Source: DASWHF01 sp036393295 (lineage in GTDB: Bacteria > Pseudomonadota > Gammaproteobacteria > Acidiferrobacterales > UBA6901). Taken from it: a DNA stretch of 28,009 bases. The notes under the pieces are model-generated. The model saw nothing but the letters and a program-made list of their open reading frames with translations. It was not told the origin of the DNA and made no database searches. The DNA lies in the NCBI GenBank assembly GCA_036393295.1, contig DASWHF010000042.1, forward strand, positions 1-28,009, read 5' to 3'. A program made the position numbers and the translations under genes. Positions 24,151-28,009 of this stretch are shown here, one piece after another (position 1 is the first letter of the stretch; each line of letters begins with the position of its first letter).

Positions 24151-26802
24151 TCAAGGCATGTCCGCCAGACTCTTGTCCACGATCTCGAACACGTCGCGTG
24201 ACAGTTTGGGCTGGGCGCGCAGGCGCTCGAGCTGGGCGCGCATGAGATCGCGCTGCGGCGCGACGTAGCGGCGCCACTGACTCAATCCGTTGACCAGGCG
24301 GGCCGCAACCTGCGGATTCATCGGGTCGAGCTTCAACACATATTCGGTCAGGAAGGCGTAGCCGGCTCCGCCCGGCTCGTGGAAGCGCGCCGGATTGCCC
24401 TGGGCGAACGCGCCGATCAGGGCGCGCACCTTGTTGGGGTTCCTGATATTGAATACCGGGTGCGCCGTGAGCCGCCGCACGCGTTCGAGCGTATCGGGAC
24501 GGCGCGAGCCGGCCTGGATGGCGAGCCACTTGTCCATCACCAGCGGATCGCCGTGCCAGCGGTCGTGGAAATCCGCGAGCGCGCGCTCGCGTTGCGGGGC
24601 ATCGCTGTGCGCGAGACAACCGAGCGCCGCCAGCGCGTCGGTCATGTTGGCCGCCGCCTGGTACTGCGCAACGCAGCGCATGACCGTCTCGGGTTGCCCG
24701 AGCTCCATGAGATAAGCGAGGCTCAGGTTCTTCAGGGCGCGCCGGCCGATGGACGGGGGGTCGACCCGGTAAGGGCCGGCGTCGTGATGTGACGCGTGGA
24801 CCGCCAGCCAGTCGTCGCGCAGCGCGCGCGCCAGCTCGCGCTTGAGCCACTGACGCGCATCGTGGACCGCGACCGGATCGATCGCCGCCATGAACTCGCC
24901 GACATAGCCCTCGCCCGGCAGGCTCAGGACCTGGGACTTCATCTCGGCATCGAGCGATTCGCTCGCCAGCGTCTTGCGGAAGGCGTCGACGAACGCCGCC
25001 GGCACGGCCGTCGCCGCGCCGGCGATGCGCGCGAGGATCAGCTTCACCGCCAGCTGTTGGCCGGCCTCCCAGCGATTGAACGGATCGCTGTCGTGCGCCA
25101 TGAGAAAACCGCGCTCGTCGTCGCTGAGATCGATCTCGAGCCTGACCGGCGCCGAGAAGCCTCTGAGCAGCGACGGCACCGGCGGACGCGGCACGTCCTC
25201 GAACACGAAGCGCTCCTCGGCCGCCCGCACCGCCAGCACGCGCGTGCCGGTCACGGCGCGCGCCTCGCCTTCGAGCTTGAGCGGCAGGTCGACGCCCTCG
25301 GGGTCGAGCAGGCCGACGGCCAGCGGGATGTGGAACGGTTCCTTGTGTGGCTGCTGCGGGGTCGGCGGGCAGCTCTGGCGCACCGTGAGCGCGTAGCGGC
25401 GCGCCTGCGCGTCGTAGTCGCGCGTCACCGTCAGCACCGGCGTGCCGGCCTGGCTGTACCAGCGCCGGAACTGGGCGAGGTCGGCGCCGTTGGCGTGCTC
25501 GAGGGCGCGCACGAAGTCGTCGGTGGTCACCGCCTGGCCGTCATGACGGTCGAAGTACAGGTCCGTCCCCTTGCGGAAGCCCGCCGGGCCGAGCAGGTGG
25601 TGCAGCATGCGCACCAGCTCGGCGCCCTTGTTGTAGACCGTCAGGGTGTAGAAGTTGTTGATCTCGACATAGGACTCGGGCCGCACCGGATGCGCCATCG
25701 GCCCGGCGTCCTCGCGGAACTGGTGGGAGCGCAGCACATTGACGTCCTGGATGCGCTTGACGCCGCGCGAGCCCATGTCGGCGCTGAACTCCTGGTCGCG
25801 GAACACCGTGAAGCCTTCCTTGAGGCTCAGCTGGAACCAGTCGCGGCAGGTGACGCGGTTGCCGGACCAGTTGTGGAAGTACTCGTGGCCGATCACGCCC
25901 TCGATCGCCACGTAGTCGGCGTCGGTGGCGGTGTCGGGACGGGCCAGGACGTATTTCGAATTGAACACGTTGAGGCCCTTGTTCTCCATGGCACCCATGT
26001 TGAAATCGTCGACCGCCACGATCATGTAGACGTCGAGATCGTACTCGCGGCCGTAGACCCGCTCGTCCCAGGCCATCGCCTTCTTGAGCGCGGCCATGGC
26101 GTGGGCGCACTTGTCGGTGTTGTGGTGCTGGACGAACATGTGCAGGGCCACCTTCCGTCCCGAGCGCGTGACGAACTCGTCCTCGATGCGCGCCAGATCC
26201 CCCGCCACCAGCGCGAACAGATAGCTCGGCTTCGGGAACGGGTCCTCCCAGGTCGCGAGGTGCCGGCCGTCCGGCAGGTCCTCGGCATGCACGAGGTTGC
26301 CGTTCGACAGCAGCACCGGGTAGCTGGCCTTGTCGGCGACGAGCGTCGTGGTGTAACGCGCCATCACGTCCGGGCGGTCGGGGAAAAACGTCATGCGGCG
26401 GAACCCTTCCGCCTCGCACTGGGTGCAGAAATTGCCGCTCGATACGTACAGCCCCTCGAGCGCGGTGTTGTCCTGGGGATGGATCTCGGTCTCGATGTCG
26501 AGCACGCAGCGCGCCGGCGGATCCGGCAGGGTCAGGAATTCGGCATCGAGCCGGTACTCGCCGGTATCGAGCTTTCTTCCGTCGATGGCCACCGACAGCA
26601 GGGTCGGACCGTCGCCGTTCAGCCTGAGCGGCCGCACGCCGCCGCCGGCCGCGGGGTTGGCCGCGACCGTGAGGCGCGCGTGCACGCGGGTGCGCGCCGC
26701 GTCGAGGTCGAAGCGCAGCGCGACCGTCTCGATCAGATAATCGGGCGGCCGGTAGTCCGTGAGATGAATCGCCTTGGGTGCGGAGTCGGTCAGGTCTGCC
26801 AT
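24151..26802 (-). CDS. pepN: Aminopeptidase N (M1 zinc metallopeptidase)
   Basis: Removes N-terminal residues from peptides in the cytoplasm. At 883 aa it has the length of E. coli PepN. The exopeptidase motif GAMENKG lies at 270-276 and the zinc site is HEYFHNW (His306, Glu307, His310) with Glu329 in LKEGFTVFRDQEF. The N-terminal beta-saddle domain (about 15-215) contains GLYVSSGNFCTQCEAEGFRR, a PepN-specific stretch. The C-terminal half is the helical superhelix, ending FEIVDKSLADMP. The start MADLTDSAPKAIHLTDYRPP agrees with the family opening; the ribosome site is weak. The gene lies 41 bp downstream of putA on the same strand, so amino-acid catabolism genes may be co-transcribed. Confidence 0.98.
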   Translation of the reverse strand: MADLTDSAPKAIHLTDYRPPDYLIETVALRFDLDAARTRVHARLTVAANPAAGGGVRPLRLNGDGPTLLSVAIDGRKLDTGEYRLDAEFLTLPDPPARCVLDIETEIHPQDNTALEGLYVSSGNFCTQCEAEGFRRMTFFPDRPDVMARYTTTLVADKASYPVLLSNGNLVHAEDLPDGRHLATWEDPFPKPSYLFALVAGDLARIEDEFVTRSGRKVALHMFVQHHNTDKCAHAMAALKKAMAWDERVYGREYDLDVYMIVAVDDFNMGAMENKGLNVFNSKYVLARPDTATDADYVAIEGVIGHEYFHNWSGNRVTCRDWFQLSLKEGFTVFRDQEFSADMGSRGVKRIQDVNVLRSHQFREDAGPMAHPVRPESYVEINNFYTLTVYNKGAELVRMLHHLLGPAGFRKGTDLYFDRHDGQAVTTDDFVRALEHANGADLAQFRRWYSQAGTPVLTVTRDYDAQARRYALTVRQSCPPTPQQPHKEPFHIPLAVGLLDPEGVDLPLKLEGEARAVTGTRVLAVRAAEERFVFEDVPRPPVPSLLRGFSAPVRLEIDLSDDERGFLMAHDSDPFNRWEAGQQLAVKLILARIAGAATAVPAAFVDAFRKTLASESLDAEMKSQVLSLPGEGYVGEFMAAIDPVAVHDARQWLKRELARALRDDWLAVHASHHDAGPYRVDPPSIGRRALKNLSLAYLMELGQPETVMRCVAQYQAAANMTDALAALGCLAHSDAPQRERALADFHDRWHGDPLVMDKWLAIQAGSRRPDTLERVRRLTAHPVFNIRNPNKVRALIGAFAQGNPARFHEPGGAGYAFLTEYVLKLDPMNPQVAARLVNGLSQWRRYVAPQRDLMRAQLERLRAQPKLSRDVFEIVDKSLADMP

Positions 26803-26843
26803 GGTGCCGATATGAAACCTGCGGTCATTGCCGTGCGGGGAGT

Positions 26844-28009
26844 CTATTGTGCGTCATTTCCGCCCGCTTGTCCCGGTTCGTCCGGCAACGCGAGCAGCGC
26901 CGGGTTGCCGCCGAGCGCGGCGATGTTCTCGGTCAGCGTGCGCTCGACCGCGAAACGCGGCAGGTAAAACGGTCCGCCGGCCTTGGGGCCGGTGCCGGAC
27001 AGGCCCTCGCCGCCGAACGGCTGCACGCCGACCACCGCGCCGATCATGTTGCGGTTGACGTAGACGTTGCCGGCGCGCACGCGCGCGGCGATATAGGCCG
27101 CGGTGGCCTCGATGCGGCTGTGGATGCCGAGCGTGAGGCCGTAACCGGTGGCGTTGATCGCCTCGATGACGGCGTCGAGCCGGTCGGCCTGCCAGGTGAC
27201 GACGTGCAGCACCGGCCCGAACACCTCGCGTTCCAGCAGGCTCAAGCGGTCGATGGCGAAGGCGGTCGGCGCGACAAAGCTCCCGGCCGCGGTGTCGGCC
27301 GGCAGCGGCGTCTGATACAGGCGCCGCGCGGCGCGGTCCATGCGCGCGATGTGCGCGTTCAGCGTGGACTGCGCGGCCGCGTCGATCACCGGCCCGACAT
27401 CGGTGGACAGCCAGGCCGGGTCGCCGACGCGCAGCTCGGCCATCGCGCCGCACAACAGATCGATCACGCGCGGCGCGATGTCCGCCTGCACGAACAGCAC
27501 GCGCAGCGCCGAGCAGCGCTGGCCGGCGCTGTTGAAGGCCGAGGCCAGCACGTCCGCGACCAGCTGCTCGGGCAGCGCCGAACTGTCGGCGATCATGCAG
27601 TTCTGGCCGCCGGTCTCGGCGATCAGCGGGACGATCGCGCCGTCGCGCGCCGCCAGGCGCCGGTGAATCGCCTGCGCGGTTTCGGTCGAGCCGGTGAACA
27701 CCACGCCCGACAGGCGCGTGTCGCCGAGCACGGCATCGCCGATCGTCGCGCCGCTGCCGGGGAGGAACTGCAGCGCCGCCTCCGGCACGCCGGCCGCGTG
27801 CAGAACCTCGACCGCCAGCGCGGCGCTGCCGGGCGTCTGGCGCGCCGGCTTGGCGAGCACGCTGTTTCCGGCGGCGAGCGCCGCCAGCACCTGGCCGGCG
27901 AAGATCGCCAGCGGGAAATTCCACGGGCTCAAGGCCAGGAACACGCCGCGACCGTGCAGCCCCAAGCGGTTGCGCTCGCCGCTCGGCCCCGGCAGCTCAC
28001 GCCAGGCGA
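26844..28009 (-). CDS. putA: PutA, C-terminal L-glutamate gamma-semialdehyde dehydrogenase part (gene runs off window)
   Basis: The frame is open to the window edge. Its first residues, AWRELPGPSGERNRLGLHGR then GVFLALSPWNFPLAIFAGQV, are the P5C-dehydrogenase entry of the bifunctional proline oxidase PutA, so the internal TTG at 27965 is not the true start. Visible dehydrogenase motifs are AETGGQNCMIADSS with the general-base Glu, FNSAGQRCSALRVL with the catalytic Cys, and PFGGEGLSGTGPKAGGP. The protein ends soon after RTLTENIAALGGNPALLALP, without the extra C-terminal domain of long PutA types, so it resembles a short PutA. It oxidises glutamate semialdehyde to glutamate with NAD+. A stand-alone P5C dehydrogenase cannot be excluded until the upstream sequence is seen. 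Confidence 0.9.
   Translation of the reverse strand, partial: AWRELPGPSGERNRLGLHGRGVFLALSPWNFPLAIFAGQVLAALAAGNSVLAKPARQTPGSAALAVEVLHAAGVPEAALQFLPGSGATIGDAVLGDTRLSGVVFTGSTETAQAIHRRLAARDGAIVPLIAETGGQNCMIADSSALPEQLVADVLASAFNSAGQRCSALRVLFVQADIAPRVIDLLCGAMAELRVGDPAWLSTDVGPVIDAAAQSTLNAHIARMDRAARRLYQTPLPADTAAGSFVAPTAFAIDRLSLLEREVFGPVLHVVTWQADRLDAVIEAINATGYGLTLGIHSRIEATAAYIAARVRAGNVYVNRNMIGAVVGVQPFGGEGLSGTGPKAGGPFYLPRFAVERTLTENIAALGGNPALLALPDEPGQAGGNDAQ

Noticed and set aside
27340..27965. TTG at 27965 as the start of a short aldehyde dehydrogenase
   Set aside because: The frame continues to the window edge with residues typical of the PutA dehydrogenase domain, so the gene is cut by the window, not short.

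Overview
The window is a chromosomal segment from a GC-rich bacterium, very probably a gammaproteobacterium. The lineage call rests on gene content and on the look of the proteins: a gammaproteobacterial-type ValS, a short-form PutA end, an E. coli-type aminopeptidase N, a QseBC-like two-component pair and YihY/BrkB. A Chromatiales- or Acidiferrobacterales-like sulfur or chemolithotrophic lineage would fit, but the window alone does not prove it. Coding density is high, there are many 4-bp stop/start overlaps, and no tRNA, rRNA, CRISPR array, transposase or prophage gene was seen.

Layout. (1) 1-4352 (+): the tail of an Ala/Pro-rich protein of unknown function, then valS. (2) 4340-5908: a long perfect inverted repeat that supplies the stop codons of two convergent genes, valS (+) and a ferredoxin-type flavin reductase (-), with an unknown 137-aa gene upstream of the reductase. 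(3) 6009-8225 (-): an orphan ExeA/GspA-like AAA ATPase with one membrane segment and a repeat-built coiled coil. (4) 8226-10172: an AT-rich spacer, a sigma-54-like promoter in front of a 122-aa unknown gene, and an internally deleted periplasmic-binding/EAL fusion that has lost the EAL signature itself. (5) 10446-11127: two small conserved unknown genes. (6) 11183-14844 (-): a tightly coupled operon gnd-zwf-pgl plus a secreted unknown protein, giving a complete oxidative pentose phosphate branch. (7) 15035-17400 (+): YihY/BrkB membrane protein, a YdcH-type DUF465 protein and a lipoprotein FKBP prolyl isomerase. (8) 17387-19407 (-): a QseC/PmrB-type histidine kinase and its response regulator. 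(9) 19537-22576 (+): a PmrA-type box followed by a four-gene operon, TlpA-like thioredoxin, DUF4266 lipoprotein, DUF3570 outer-membrane protein and an ApbE-like FMN transferase. (10) 22606-28009: a heptamer-rich inverted repeat, a GH100-like neutral invertase, a nested inverted-repeat element, pepN, and the 3' end of putA running off the window.

The best candidate for an undescribed system is the envelope operon at 19601-22576. It combines an exported thiol-disulfide protein, a tiny lipoprotein ending in a Gly-rich Cys-Gly-Cys-Asn tail, a predicted barrel and a variant ApbE in which the usual metal-binding Asp is Gly. A divergent two-component system lies across a spacer carrying a matching operator. 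I know the four families as an uncharacterised recurring neighbourhood; the function proposed here is inference. Two further items deserve attention: the decayed or repurposed EAL protein, and the palindromic element welded to the ends of valS and the reductase gene.
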